This document shows, in pieces, positions 1 to 7,607 of a stretch of DNA of 64,000 nucleotides (positions within the stretch are counted from its first letter, which is position 1; each line of letters begins with the position of its first letter). The notes under the pieces are model-generated. The model searched no databases. It was not told the origin of the DNA and saw only the letters and a program-made list of their open reading frames with translations. A program made the translations under genes and the position numbers. The DNA comes from Mycobacterium sp. 3519A (GTDB taxonomy: Bacteria; Actinomycetota; Actinomycetes; Mycobacteriales; Mycobacteriaceae). The stretch spans positions 1,054,001 through 1,118,000 of the forward strand of contig NZ_OESG01000013.1 of NCBI RefSeq assembly GCF_900240945.1. The letters are read 5' to 3'.

Positions 1-233
1 CCGCGGATGGTCAACTCGGAGCCCGCACCGTCGACGGTGACGCCGAGCGTCTGCAGCGCCCCGATCATCAGGTCGGTGTCGCGGCTGCGCAGCGCATTGC
101 TCAGCGTCGACGTCCCGTTCGGTGTCGCCAGGGCGGCCAGGATCAGCGCTCGATTGGTCAGCGACTTCGAACCGGGGATGGTCACGGTGGCATGCACGGG
201 GGTAGTCGTCGTCGGTGCCTGCCAGTTGCTCAC
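1..233 (-). CDS. aroA: 3-phosphoshikimate 1-carboxyvinyltransferase (EPSP synthase), N-terminal part
   Basis: This is the 5' end of aroA; the rest lies beyond the left window edge. The enzyme joins phosphoenolpyruvate to shikimate-3-phosphate in the cytoplasmic shikimate pathway for aromatic amino acids. Reading leftwards from a GTG at 233, the protein starts [13 protein letters not shown] and then shows [15 protein letters not shown]. That matches the PGSKS-NRAL signature near the N-terminus of EPSP synthases, including the conserved Lys that contacts phosphoenolpyruvate. It diverges from the SRAP gene at 279, as aroA does from Rv3226c in M. tuberculosis. Only about 77 residues are present, so nothing can be said about the C-terminal domain. 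Confidence 0.9.
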   Translation of the reverse strand, partial: MSNWQAPTTTTPVHATVTIPGSKSLTNRALILAALATPNGTSTLSNALRSRDTDLMIGALQTLGVTVDGAGSELTIR

Positions 234-278
234 GTGCTACATCCTGCCCTGTCGGCTCCGCGTGCCACCATGGGATAT

Positions 279-1028
279 ATGTGTGGGCGATTCGCAGTGA
301 CCACCGATCCGGCGTTGTTGGCGCAGAAGATCCAGGCCATCGACGAGAGCACCGCCGCGCTGAAGGACAACTACAACGTCGCGCCGACCACCACCATCAG
401 CACGGTGGTCAAACGGCACACCGAACCCGACGACGAATCGACGCGGCGGGTGCGGTCGATGCGCTGGGGCCTGGTGCCACCGTGGGCCAAGACGTCGGAG
501 GACGGCGGTCCCGACACCAAGGGGCCGCTGCTGATCAACGCGCGGGCCGAGAAGGTGACCACCTCACCGGCGTTCCGCAACTCCGCGAAGAACAAGCGGT
601 GTCTGGTGCCGATGGACGGCTGGTACGAGTGGCTTAAGAAAGGTGAGGCGAAGGGAGCCAAGACGCCGTTCTACATGTACGGCGGTGACGGCGAAATGCT
701 GTTCATGGCCGGGTTGTGGTCGACGTGGCGGCCGAAGGACGCCCCGAAAGACGCGCCACCGCTGTTGAGTTGCACCATCATCACCACCGACGCCGCGGGT
801 CCGCTGGCCGACATCCACGACCGCATGCCGCTGACCATCAGCCGCGACGACTGGGACCGCTGGCTGGATCCCGATGCGCCCATCGACGAGGGCCTACTGC
901 GAGGCCACGGCGACCTCGACCGCATCGAGATCCGCGAGGTGTCGCGGTTGGTCAACAGCGTCCGCAACAACGGGCCTGAGCTGATCGAACCGGCCAAACC
1001 GGAGCCCGAGCAGGCGACGCTGCTGTAG
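279..1028 (+). CDS. SOS response-associated peptidase family protein (SRAP, YedK/HMCES-like)
   Basis: The 249-residue protein begins MCGRF, the hallmark of SRAP proteins, so I chose the ATG at 279 although the frame is open further upstream. Cys2, exposed after removal of Met1, forms the thiazolidine link to abasic sites in single-stranded DNA in this family. The other active-site residues are visible: Asn87 in LINARAE, Glu117 in DGWYEW and His180 in IHDRMP. Family knowledge says these proteins shield abasic sites in ssDNA. It diverges from aroA and is the Rv3226c equivalent by position. A TetR gene follows 39 bases later, probably as a separate unit. Confidence 0.92.
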   Translation: MCGRFAVTTDPALLAQKIQAIDESTAALKDNYNVAPTTTISTVVKRHTEPDDESTRRVRSMRWGLVPPWAKTSEDGGPDTKGPLLINARAEKVTTSPAFRNSAKNKRCLVPMDGWYEWLKKGEAKGAKTPFYMYGGDGEMLFMAGLWSTWRPKDAPKDAPPLLSCTIITTDAAGPLADIHDRMPLTISRDDWDRWLDPDAPIDEGLLRGHGDLDRIEIREVSRLVNSVRNNGPELIEPAKPEPEQATLL

Positions 1029-1034
1029 CCCTAC

Positions 1035-1068
1035 CGAGGATTTCTCTGTTCGATTAGAGTATTCCTCG
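1035..1068 (+). promoter_or_regulatory. Leaderless promoter and candidate TetR operator dyad
   Basis: An imperfect inverted repeat has arms CGAGGATTTCTCT (1035-1047) and AGAGTATTCCTCG (1056-1068), matching at 11 of 13 positions around an 8-base centre. Inside it, TAGAGT at 1055-1060 fits the mycobacterial -10 TANNNT and ends seven bases before the GTG at 1068. The tetR mRNA is therefore probably leaderless, and the dyad covers both the -10 and the start point. Autorepression by the TetR protein encoded immediately downstream is inferred. Confidence 0.5.
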
Positions 1069-1652
1069 TGCCACGGCCGAGTGGAACCGACGCTCGGGAC
1101 CGGTTACTGCAGGTGGCGCGGCGCCGGTTCGCCGTCGACGGCGCGCTGGTGCCGACGTTGGACGAGGTCCGGCGCGAGGCTGAGGTGAGCGTCGGCGCGC
1201 TGTACCACCACTTTCCGGACAAGCCCTCGCTCGCGGCGGCGGTCTACGCACAGGTGATGACCGAGTACCAGGCCGGGTTCGTGGAGATGCTGCGCGGCCA
1301 GCACACCGCAGAAGGCGGCATCCGCGGCGGCGTCGCATATCACCTGCGGTGGGTCGGCGGTCACCGCGGCGAGGCCAAGCTGCTGCTGGGCGACCGACTG
1401 GACAGTGCGTCGCTGAGCGATGCGAATCGGGAGTTCTTCGGCGCTGTCCGCGACTGGTGGCAGCCGCATCACACCTATGGGGCGCTACGGCCGATGCGAC
1501 CGGGGGTCACCGCCGCACTCTGGCTCGGCCCGGCCCAGGAGTTCAGCCGCTACTGGATAGCCGGCGACGACCAGGCGATGCCGCGCGGTGTCGTCGACAT
1601 CTTCGCCACGGCCGCATGGACAGCGTTGCGCGCCAACGATATCGAGGAGTAG
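1068..1652 (+). CDS. TetR/AcrR family transcriptional regulator
   Basis: A 194-residue protein with an N-terminal TetR helix-turn-helix (about residues 10-60): FAVDGALVPTLDEV followed by VSVGALYHHFPDK, the typical recognition-helix pattern. The C-terminal two thirds is a ligand-binding helical region that I cannot assign to a ligand. The start is GTG at 1068, with no ribosome site but a -10 box seven bases upstream, suggesting a leaderless message. The gene ends five bases before an enoyl-CoA hydratase gene on the same strand, so the two probably form one operon. The regulator may sense an acyl-CoA or related compound; this is inference from context only. Confidence 0.88.
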   Translation: MPRPSGTDARDRLLQVARRRFAVDGALVPTLDEVRREAEVSVGALYHHFPDKPSLAAAVYAQVMTEYQAGFVEMLRGQHTAEGGIRGGVAYHLRWVGGHRGEAKLLLGDRLDSASLSDANREFFGAVRDWWQPHHTYGALRPMRPGVTAALWLGPAQEFSRYWIAGDDQAMPRGVVDIFATAAWTALRANDIEE

Positions 1653-1657
1653 ATCAG

Positions 1658-2482
1658 ATGGAATCGATGTACCGCACCATCGTCGCAGGCGGCGACGATC
1701 CCGACGCGCCGGAGCGCGTCCACGTCGAGCATCGCGGGGACAGGGCGGTGGTCACGCTCGACGAGTCGCGTCGGCTCAATGTGCTGTCCGCCCCGCTGGT
1801 GCGGCAACTGCGACGGGCTCTCGAGGCGCTCGACGCCGACCACGAGGTCCGCTCCGTCGTACTCACCGGCGCGGATCCCGGCTTCAGCGCGGGCGGCGAC
1901 CTGAAGATGATGCAGACCGCGATCGAATCGCTCGGCGAGCCCGAGGGAGTGGCCGACGTGTGGCGGTGGATCCGCCGCGAGTTCGGCGGGATCGCCCGGC
2001 TGATCGCGCGGTCGGACACGATCTTCATCGCCGCGCTCAACGGCCCGGCGGCGGGAGTCGGCCTGGCGTGGGCGCTGACCTGCGACCTCGTCGTCGCCAG
2101 CGACCGCGCGGTGATCGTGCCCGCGTTCGGAAGGCTCGGCCTGATCCCGGAGGTGGGCACCAGTTGGGCGCTCACCCGCAGGCTCGGTTATCAGGGTGCG
2201 CTGGCGTACTACCTGCGCGGCGATCACATCGACGCCGACACCGCATTGCGTCTCGGGCTGGTTCAACAGGTCGTCGAACACGACCGGTTACTGGCCGCCG
2301 CCGACGAATGGTGCTCGCGGATAGCCGATTTGCCGCCGCATGCGGTCGCGATGAGCAAACCGTTGCTGCGGGCCACCGCCGACGCCGACTGGAACGACGC
2401 GATCACGCTCGAGGAGTTCGCCGAACCGGCGTGCTTCACCACCGCCGCGTTCGCCCAGAGTGTGCGGGCGATGCTGAAGTAG
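1658..2482 (+). CDS. Enoyl-CoA hydratase/isomerase family protein
   Basis: A 274-residue crotonase-fold protein, near the family's usual length. The oxyanion-hole regions are seen as LTGADPGFSAGGDLKMM and AALNGPAAGVGLAWALTCDLVVASDRA. The second region leads to FGRLGLIPEVGTSWALTRRLG, with Glu at the position that acts in hydratases. It likely acts on a CoA thioester in fatty-acid or related catabolism, but crotonases cannot be assigned a substrate by eye. Start at ATG 1658; an ATG at 1667 is possible. It lies five bases after the tetR stop, so co-transcription is likely. Confidence 0.85.
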   Translation: MESMYRTIVAGGDDPDAPERVHVEHRGDRAVVTLDESRRLNVLSAPLVRQLRRALEALDADHEVRSVVLTGADPGFSAGGDLKMMQTAIESLGEPEGVADVWRWIRREFGGIARLIARSDTIFIAALNGPAAGVGLAWALTCDLVVASDRAVIVPAFGRLGLIPEVGTSWALTRRLGYQGALAYYLRGDHIDADTALRLGLVQQVVEHDRLLAAADEWCSRIADLPPHAVAMSKPLLRATADADWNDAITLEEFAEPACFTTAAFAQSVRAMLK

Positions 2483-2491
2483 GCACCGCCG

Positions 2492-2530
2492 TTCACATTC
2501 AGCGGTTTTGTCGGCTGAAACAACCGTGAA
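2492..2530 (+). terminator. Possible hairpin terminator after the enoyl-CoA hydratase gene
   Basis: Ten bases after the stop at 2482 lies a nested dyad: outer arms TTCAC and GTGAA, inner arms TTCAGC (2498-2503) and GCTGAA (2514-2519). There is no downstream T-run, which is common for mycobacterial terminators. Function is inferred from position. Confidence 0.3.
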
Positions 2531-2571
2531 TCGGTCCATCGCGTTCCGAATAGCCATTAACATAACCGCTC

Positions 2572-2754
2572 ATGCTCAGCATGGTGCGACAGGTTTTGAG
2601 CTTCGAGATGACGATCGCGGAATGGATCGGCACCGCTGCGATGCTCGCGGCACCGTACCTGGCCGTCGGCGTGCTGTGGGCGCTGCTCGGCGGCGGTTGG
2701 CGGGCGGTGCTGTGGTGGCCGGTGCTGCTGGTCTCGGCGGTGTGCCTGGCATGA
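2572..2754 (+). CDS. Small membrane protein, first of a flanking pair
   Basis: A 60-residue protein with two hydrophobic segments: IGTAAMLAAPYLAVGVLWALL and the C-terminal AVLWWPVLLVSAVCLA. Its stop overlaps the ATG of the MpaB-like gene (ATGATG at 2751), so the two are translationally coupled. It resembles the 80-residue protein encoded on the other side of the MpaB gene at 3622: both carry A/I-PY-x3-G-x3-A in the first helix and AL-F/W-WP followed by VC near the end. I infer paralogous membrane partners of the MpaB-like protein. I do not recognise a named family. An ATG at 2581 is an alternative start. Confidence 0.6.
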   Translation: MLSMVRQVLSFEMTIAEWIGTAAMLAAPYLAVGVLWALLGGGWRAVLWWPVLLVSAVCLA

Positions 2755-3617
2755 TGCTCGCCGACTGCCGCATCGACATCCGTCGGCGCACCTCGCGCTG
2801 GGATCCGGACGCCGAAGTGAGCGTGGCCGAGGCCATGGACTTCTGGGCGTTCGCCGCCGGTGCCGCCAACGTGATCATGCAGTTGTCGTGGCCGCAGGTG
2901 GGCTACGGCGTCAGCGAGAGCAAGGTGGACTCCGGCAATCTGCTCAAGCACCCGTGGAAACGGGCCAGGACGACGTTCCAGTACCTGGCGGTCGCGATCC
3001 TTGGCCGCCCCGACGACCGCGCCGCGATCCGCGAAGCCGTCAACGGCGCCCACCGCCACGTCAAGTCCACCGCAGAAAGCCCGGTCCGCTACAACGCATT
3101 CGATCGCGAGTTGCAGATGTGGGTCGCCGCATGCCTTTTCGTCGGCCTGGAGGACACCTACCAACTGCTGCGCGGCCCGATGACCGCGGAACAGGCCGAG
3201 CAGTTCTACCGATCGGCGTGGACGCTTGGCACCACGTTGCAGGTCACCGAGGAGCAGTGGCCGCCGACGCGCGCAGACTTCGATTTGTATTGGGAACAGG
3301 CCTGCCGTCGCGTGCGCATCGACGACCATGTCGGTGCGTATCTGCGGGATCTGCTGGACCTGCGGATGATCAATCCCGTTCTCGCGCTGCCGTTTCGGCC
3401 CCTGCTCAAGTTCCTCACCGTGGGCTTTCTTGCGCCGGTGTTCCGCGACGCGATGGGTGCGCGGTGGAGCGGTTTCAAACAGCGGCAGTTCGAGTCGCTG
3501 TTTCTTCTGGTCGCCTTCGTCAACCGATTCCTTCCGGTGTTCGTCCGCCAGGGCGGCAGCTACCTGCTGCTGGCTGACGTCCGCAGGCGGGTGCGCAGCC
3601 ACCGAGCATTGGTGTGA
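2751..3617 (+). CDS. Oxygenase MpaB family protein (DUF2236)
   Basis: A 288-residue protein recognised as a DUF2236/MpaB-type protein by its length, its start RRRTSRWDPDAEVSVAEAMDFWAFAAGAANVIMQLSWPQVGYGV, and its central Tyr-Asn-Ala and LQMWVAACLFVGLEDTYQLL stretches. Family members are heme- or ferric-binding oxygenases acting on hydrophobic substrates, for example rubber-cleaving Lcp and fungal MpaB. The substrate here is unknown. The ATG at 2751 overlaps the stop of the small membrane protein upstream, and a similar small membrane protein follows four bases later. The arrangement suggests a membrane-tethered oxidase unit. Confidence 0.75.
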   Translation: MMLADCRIDIRRRTSRWDPDAEVSVAEAMDFWAFAAGAANVIMQLSWPQVGYGVSESKVDSGNLLKHPWKRARTTFQYLAVAILGRPDDRAAIREAVNGAHRHVKSTAESPVRYNAFDRELQMWVAACLFVGLEDTYQLLRGPMTAEQAEQFYRSAWTLGTTLQVTEEQWPPTRADFDLYWEQACRRVRIDDHVGAYLRDLLDLRMINPVLALPFRPLLKFLTVGFLAPVFRDAMGARWSGFKQRQFESLFLLVAFVNRFLPVFVRQGGSYLLLADVRRRVRSHRALV

Positions 3618-3621
3618 GCCC

Positions 3622-3864
3622 ATGCTGCGCCGTTTGTTGAGCCGCAAGGTCAGCGTCGAGGCGATGATCGAGTTCGCGATGTGGATGGCCATTCCGTACG
3701 TCGTGATCGGGTTGGCGTTCGCGTTCTTCCGCGCCGAGCATGTGGCGCTGATCCAGACGCATTTGCAGACCCGGATTCCGGCGGGCGCCGACATCGGCGC
3801 CTACGGGTTGACGGCGCTGTTCTGGCCTGCCGGGCTGTTCGGCGTCGACGTCTGCGTGGTGTGA
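3622..3864 (+). CDS. Small membrane protein, second of a flanking pair
   Basis: An 80-residue protein starting at ATG 3622, four bases after the MpaB stop. It has a hydrophobic helix, MIEFAMWMAIPYVVIGLAFAFF, a polar linker of about 20 residues and a second hydrophobic end, LTALFWPAGLFGVDVCVV. It shares spacing and key residues with the 60-residue protein at 2572 (PY in helix one, WP and VC at the end), so the pair looks duplicated. Function is unknown; the shared operon links it to the MpaB-like oxygenase. Confidence 0.6.
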   Translation: MLRRLLSRKVSVEAMIEFAMWMAIPYVVIGLAFAFFRAEHVALIQTHLQTRIPAGADIGAYGLTALFWPAGLFGVDVCVV

Positions 3865-3871
3865 CGGCAAT

Positions 3872-3889
3872 CGAGTATGTGAATACTCG
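3872..3889. promoter_or_regulatory. Perfect 7-bp hairpin between small membrane protein and ALDH gene
   Basis: CGAGTAT (3872-3878), a GTGA loop and ATACTCG (3883-3889) form a perfect stem. It lies eight bases after the stop at 3864 and 75 bases before the aldehyde dehydrogenase start. It could be a terminator or an operator; there is no T-run. Confidence 0.4.
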
Positions 3890-3963
3890 GCACGCACTGG
3901 CCCGGCGGTGGGATTCTGACTCACGGCGCAGACTCAGCAACGCGCATGAAATGGGGGCCCCGC

Positions 3964-5511
3964 ATGACCGCAATCCATCCCGACGCTCGACAACAAACCA
4001 TTGAGGTGCGCAATCCCGCCGACGGTGTGGCCGTCGGGTCGGTTCCGATCGATTCGGCCGAGACCGTCGCGGTCAAGGCTCGCGAACTGAGGATCTTCCA
4101 ACCTGAATGGGAGGCGCTCGGACCACGGGGTCGTAAGACCTGGCTGTTGAAATTTCAAGATTGGGTGCTCGACAATGCCGAGTACCTGACCGATGTCGTG
4201 CAAGCGGAAACCGGCAAGGTGCGCGCGGACGCCTCGATCGAGGCTCCGTTGACCGCGGGACTGCTTCAGTACTGGGCGAGCAATGCCGAGGCCTTCCTGG
4301 CCGACCGCCATCCGAGGCCGCACAACGTCCTGATGATGACCAAGCGACTGACGACCGTATACCGGCCCTATCCGGTGGTGGGGTTGATCATCCCGTGGAA
4401 CTTTCCATTCGCCAACGCGGCCATCGACGGCATCCCCGCATTGGCCGCGGGCGCCGCGGTGCTGCTCAAAACGTCGGAGGTGACCCCGCTGAGCGCCGTC
4501 GAATTCGTAAGGGGCTGGAGCGAAATCGGTGCACCGCCCGTGCTTTCGTTGACTACCGGATACGCCGAGACCGGTGCCGCGGTCATCGCCAACTCCGACT
4601 ACGTGCATTTCACCGGTTCAACGGCGACCGGTCGCAAGGTGGCCGTCGCATGTGCGGAGCGGTTGATCCCGTACAGCCTCGAACTGGGCGGCAAGGATCC
4701 CGCGGTGGTGCTGGCCGACGCCGACATCGACCGGGCAGCGAACGGCATCGCCTGGGGTGGGATGACCAATTCCGGACAGGTCTGCGTATCCGTCGAACGG
4801 GTTTACGTCGAGGCGCCGATCTACGGGGAATTCGTCGCCAAGCTCACCGACAAGGTGAGCGAACTGCGGCAGGGCCAAGATGACGACAAGTACCGCTTCG
4901 ACGTCGGAGCGATGGCCACCGTGGCGCAGCGAGACATCGTCGCGCGCCACGTCGACGAGGCGGTCGCGAGCGGTGCGCGGGTGACTACCGGCGGTAAGCC
5001 AACCGGTGTCGGTACATTCTTCGAGCCCACGGTGCTTGCCGATGCCGACAACTCGATGTCGTGCATGCGGGAGGAGACCTTCGGCCCGACTCTGCCCGTG
5101 GTGAAGGTCGCCGACGAGGAGGAGGCGATCCGGCTTGCCAACGACTCCAACTACGGGCTCTCGGCGACAGTGTGGACCAGCGATCTCGCGCGGGGCGAGC
5201 GGGTCGCCCGTCGGCTGGAAGTGGGCGCGGTCAACATCAACGACGCGCTGGCCAATGGATTCCAGTTCAGCGTGCCGATGCCCGGCTGGAAGGATTCGGG
5301 GATCGGCGCTCGCAATGGAGGTGCCCAAGGCATCCTGAAATATTGCCGGGCACAAGCCATCACGACGCCGCGGATGCCGACCCCGGCGCGGGAACCGCTC
5401 TGGTATCCGTATTCGCGACGGAAGTTCCGGTTCGCATTGGGCATGATGCGCGCGACCGCGGCCCGCGGGTTGCGACGGCTGGGCCTCAAGCCGCAGGGAG
5501 GTGCCCGATGA
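3964..5511 (+). CDS. Aldehyde dehydrogenase family protein (succinate-semialdehyde type)
   Basis: A 515-residue NAD(P)-dependent aldehyde dehydrogenase. Signatures: IIPWNFPFANA (cofactor region), FTGSTATGRKVA, ELGGKDPAVV with the general-base Glu, and SGQVCVSVERVYVE with the catalytic Cys. A C-terminal extension, after LKYCRAQAITTPR, ends in a basic stretch near RRKFRFALGMMRATAARG. From memory this resembles GabD2 (Rv1731). I chose ATG 3964, preceded by a G-rich stretch, over ATG 3946. Its stop overlaps the start of the alcohol dehydrogenase gene (ATGA at 5508), so the pair can oxidise an alcohol to an acid through an aldehyde. Confidence 0.9.
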   Translation: MTAIHPDARQQTIEVRNPADGVAVGSVPIDSAETVAVKARELRIFQPEWEALGPRGRKTWLLKFQDWVLDNAEYLTDVVQAETGKVRADASIEAPLTAGLLQYWASNAEAFLADRHPRPHNVLMMTKRLTTVYRPYPVVGLIIPWNFPFANAAIDGIPALAAGAAVLLKTSEVTPLSAVEFVRGWSEIGAPPVLSLTTGYAETGAAVIANSDYVHFTGSTATGRKVAVACAERLIPYSLELGGKDPAVVLADADIDRAANGIAWGGMTNSGQVCVSVERVYVEAPIYGEFVAKLTDKVSELRQGQDDDKYRFDVGAMATVAQRDIVARHVDEAVASGARVTTGGKPTGVGTFFEPTVLADADNSMSCMREETFGPTLPVVKVADEEEAIRLANDSNYGLSATVWTSDLARGERVARRLEVGAVNINDALANGFQFSVPMPGWKDSGIGARNGGAQGILKYCRAQAITTPRMPTPAREPLWYPYSRRKFRFALGMMRATAARGLRRLGLKPQGGAR

Positions 5512-6668
5512 AGTGTCAGGGCGCGGTGATCCGCGGCGTCGGGCAGGACTGGGACGTCACCGAGATCACGCTCGACCCGCCGCGCGAGGGCGAGGTGCTG
5601 GTAAAGATGGCGGTCGCCGGGGTCTGCCATTCCGACGACCACTTCTCGACCGGCGACATGGTTCCCTCGCCGGATTTCGCCGCGATGATGGAAGCCATGG
5701 GGACGCCGAGCCTCGACTACTTCCCGTTGATCGGCGGTCATGAAGGGGCAGGCGTCGTCGCCGAGGTCGGTCCGGGCGTCCGATCCTTCAAGCCCGGCGA
5801 TCGCGTCTCGTACTCGTTCATCGCCGCGTGCGGGAAGTGTCGATGGTGTGTATCGGGGATGACTTATCTGTGCGACAACGGCGCCGCCATGTTGACCAAG
5901 GAGTCGATCGACGGTGAGCGGCGGCGTCATGTCGGGGACGAGGATGCGACCGCCATGTGTCAGCTCGGCACGTTCGCCGAATATGCCGTCCTGGCAGAGG
6001 AATCGGTGATCAAGCTGGACGAGTCGATTCCGCTCGAGGCGGCATCGCTGGTGTCCTGTGGCGTGACCACGGGGTGGGGTTCGGGGACCACCGGCGTCGG
6101 CACGAAACCGGGGGACACCGTCGTCGTGGTCGGGACGGGCGGGGTTGGTATCAATGCCGTGCAAGGTGCTTGCGCCGCGGGTGCGAACGCCGTGATTGCG
6201 GTGGATCCGGTGGATTTCAAACGTGATTCGGCGAAGTTCTTCGGGGCGACGGACACCAGTCCGTCGATGGAGGAGGCGTTCGGACTGGTGCGGGAACTCA
6301 CCCGTGGGGTGATGGCGGACCGCGTGGTGCTGACGCCGAGCGTGGTCACAGCAGACATGCTGGCCCCCGCGTTGGCGTTGACCAGCAAGGGCGGCACCTG
6401 CCTGATCACCGGGGTGCCGAAATTCGAATTGAGCATGGTGCCACTTGTGCTCGTCGACATGCTGCAGAGTTGCAAGACCCTCAAGGGGCTGATCTACGGC
6501 GGCATGAACCCGCGGGCCAGCATGCCGATGCTGTTGGACATGTACCGCAACGGGCACCTCAAGCTCGACGAACTGATCACCAAGCGGTACAAGCTCGATC
6601 AGATCAACGACGCCATCACCGATCTGCGCGAAGGGCGCAACATCCGGGGCGTCATCGAATTCGACTAA
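5508..6668 (+). CDS. NDMA-dependent zinc alcohol dehydrogenase (MDR family)
   Basis: A 386-residue medium-chain dehydrogenase. The catalytic zinc site is seen as VAGVCHSDDHFSTGD and GGHEGAGVV. The structural zinc site has four cysteines in CGKCRWCVSGMTYLC, and the nucleotide fold shows VVVVGTGGVGINAVQGA. Length and the insert around MVPSPDFAAMMEAMGTPSLDYF fit the actinobacterial NDMA-type class with tightly bound nicotinamide cofactor. The start codon overlaps the aldehyde dehydrogenase stop by four bases, so the genes are coupled. Its TAA (6666-6668) overlaps the TAG of the convergent SDR gene. In some actinobacteria this class works with mycofactocin; no mycofactocin genes are seen here. 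Confidence 0.85.
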   Translation: MKCQGAVIRGVGQDWDVTEITLDPPREGEVLVKMAVAGVCHSDDHFSTGDMVPSPDFAAMMEAMGTPSLDYFPLIGGHEGAGVVAEVGPGVRSFKPGDRVSYSFIAACGKCRWCVSGMTYLCDNGAAMLTKESIDGERRRHVGDEDATAMCQLGTFAEYAVLAEESVIKLDESIPLEAASLVSCGVTTGWGSGTTGVGTKPGDTVVVVGTGGVGINAVQGACAAGANAVIAVDPVDFKRDSAKFFGATDTSPSMEEAFGLVRELTRGVMADRVVLTPSVVTADMLAPALALTSKGGTCLITGVPKFELSMVPLVLVDMLQSCKTLKGLIYGGMNPRASMPMLLDMYRNGHLKLDELITKRYKLDQINDAITDLREGRNIRGVIEFD

Positions 6669-7513
6669 GGCCCCGTGTATCCCGGCGGGTTCGGGGAGTC
6701 GACCCAGAGGTCGACGCCCAGCTGCGAACCGGGTACGCAGTCGTAGACCGAGAGGTCGGTGACGCCTGAGTCCAGCAGCACGTCCTCGCATAGCAGCGCG
6801 TTGCCGGTGTACTCCCGAGCGGGCTTGTTGAGGATGACGTAGGCCGCGTCGGCGTACACGTCGGGTTTGCGCGCGCGGCCCATCGCCTCGTCACCGCCGA
6901 GCAGGTTCTGCACCGCGGCGGTGGCCACCAGCGTGCGCGGCCACAGCGTGTTCGACGCGATGCCGTCGTCGCGCAGTTCCTCGGCCATGGCCAACGCGCA
7001 CAACGACATTCCGTATTTCGCCATCATGTACGCGGTCGGCTTGAGCCATTCGGGTTCCAGCCTGATCGGCGGCGACAGCGTCAGGATGTGCGGGTTGTCG
7101 CGGCCGATCATGTGCGGGATGCAGGCCTGCGAGACGGTGTACGTGCCGCGCACCTGGATGCCGTTCATCAGATCGAAGCGCTTGAGCGGCACCTCCTTGA
7201 TCGAGCCGAGGTTGATCGCCGAGGCGTTGTTGACGCAGATGTCGATGCCGCCGAATTGTTCGACCGTCTGCGCCACCGCCGCCGCGACCGACTCCTCGTC
7301 GCGGATGTCGCCGACGATCGGCAACGCCTTCCCGCCGGCTTCCTCGAGTTCCTTGGCCGCGGTGTACACCGTGCCGGGCAGTTTCGGATGCGGTTCGGCG
7401 GTCTTGGCGATCAGCGCGATGTTGGCGCCGTCGGCGGCCGCCCGCTTGGCGATCGCCAAGCCGATGCCTCGGCTGGCGCCGGAGATGAACATGGTCTTCT
7501 GCGATAGCGACAT
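6665..7513 (-). CDS. SDR family oxidoreductase (Rv3224-like)
   Basis: A 282-residue short-chain dehydrogenase. The cofactor motif is SGASRGIGLAIAKRAAADGANIALIAKT, with the NNAS motif in DICVNNASAINLGSI. The active-site Tyr-Lys lies in PTAYMMAKYGMSLCALAMAEEL. It resembles HSDL2-type SDRs and the Rv3224 position in M. tuberculosis. ATG at 7513. The stop overlaps the alcohol dehydrogenase stop on the other strand. Upstream lies a 58-bp hairpin repeat (7543-7600) and then ybaK on the same strand. Substrate unknown. Confidence 0.88.
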   Translation of the reverse strand: MSLSQKTMFISGASRGIGLAIAKRAAADGANIALIAKTAEPHPKLPGTVYTAAKELEEAGGKALPIVGDIRDEESVAAAVAQTVEQFGGIDICVNNASAINLGSIKEVPLKRFDLMNGIQVRGTYTVSQACIPHMIGRDNPHILTLSPPIRLEPEWLKPTAYMMAKYGMSLCALAMAEELRDDGIASNTLWPRTLVATAAVQNLLGGDEAMGRARKPDVYADAAYVILNKPAREYTGNALLCEDVLLDSGVTDLSVYDCVPGSQLGVDLWVDSPNPPGYTGP

Positions 7514-7542
7514 GGGCTCACCCTAGAGCTTGGCCAAGGCGT

Positions 7543-7600
7543 CGAGTGTGGGGTTGTGTCACGCCTCCAGGCCTTGGAGCGTGTTGGTAACCCACGTTCG
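7543..7600 (+). repeat. 58-bp intergenic hairpin repeat, copy A
   Basis: The element begins CGAGTGTGGGGTTGT and ends GGTAACCCACGTTCG. These ends pair with each other, and inside them CACGCCTCCA pairs with TGGAGCGTG across a short loop, so the whole element can fold into one long hairpin. The copy at 36468-36525, in opposite orientation, has the same length, identical first 15 and last 15 bases, and CACGCCTC in the same place. It lies just past the ybaK stop at 7608 on the minus strand, suggesting a transcript-end role. Confidence 0.7.
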
Positions 7601-7607
7601 GCCGAAG

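Noticed and set aside
5151..6791. 546-codon minus-strand ORF across the alcohol and aldehyde dehydrogenase genes
   Set aside because: It is a shadow of two clearly recognised enzymes and has antisense-type composition.
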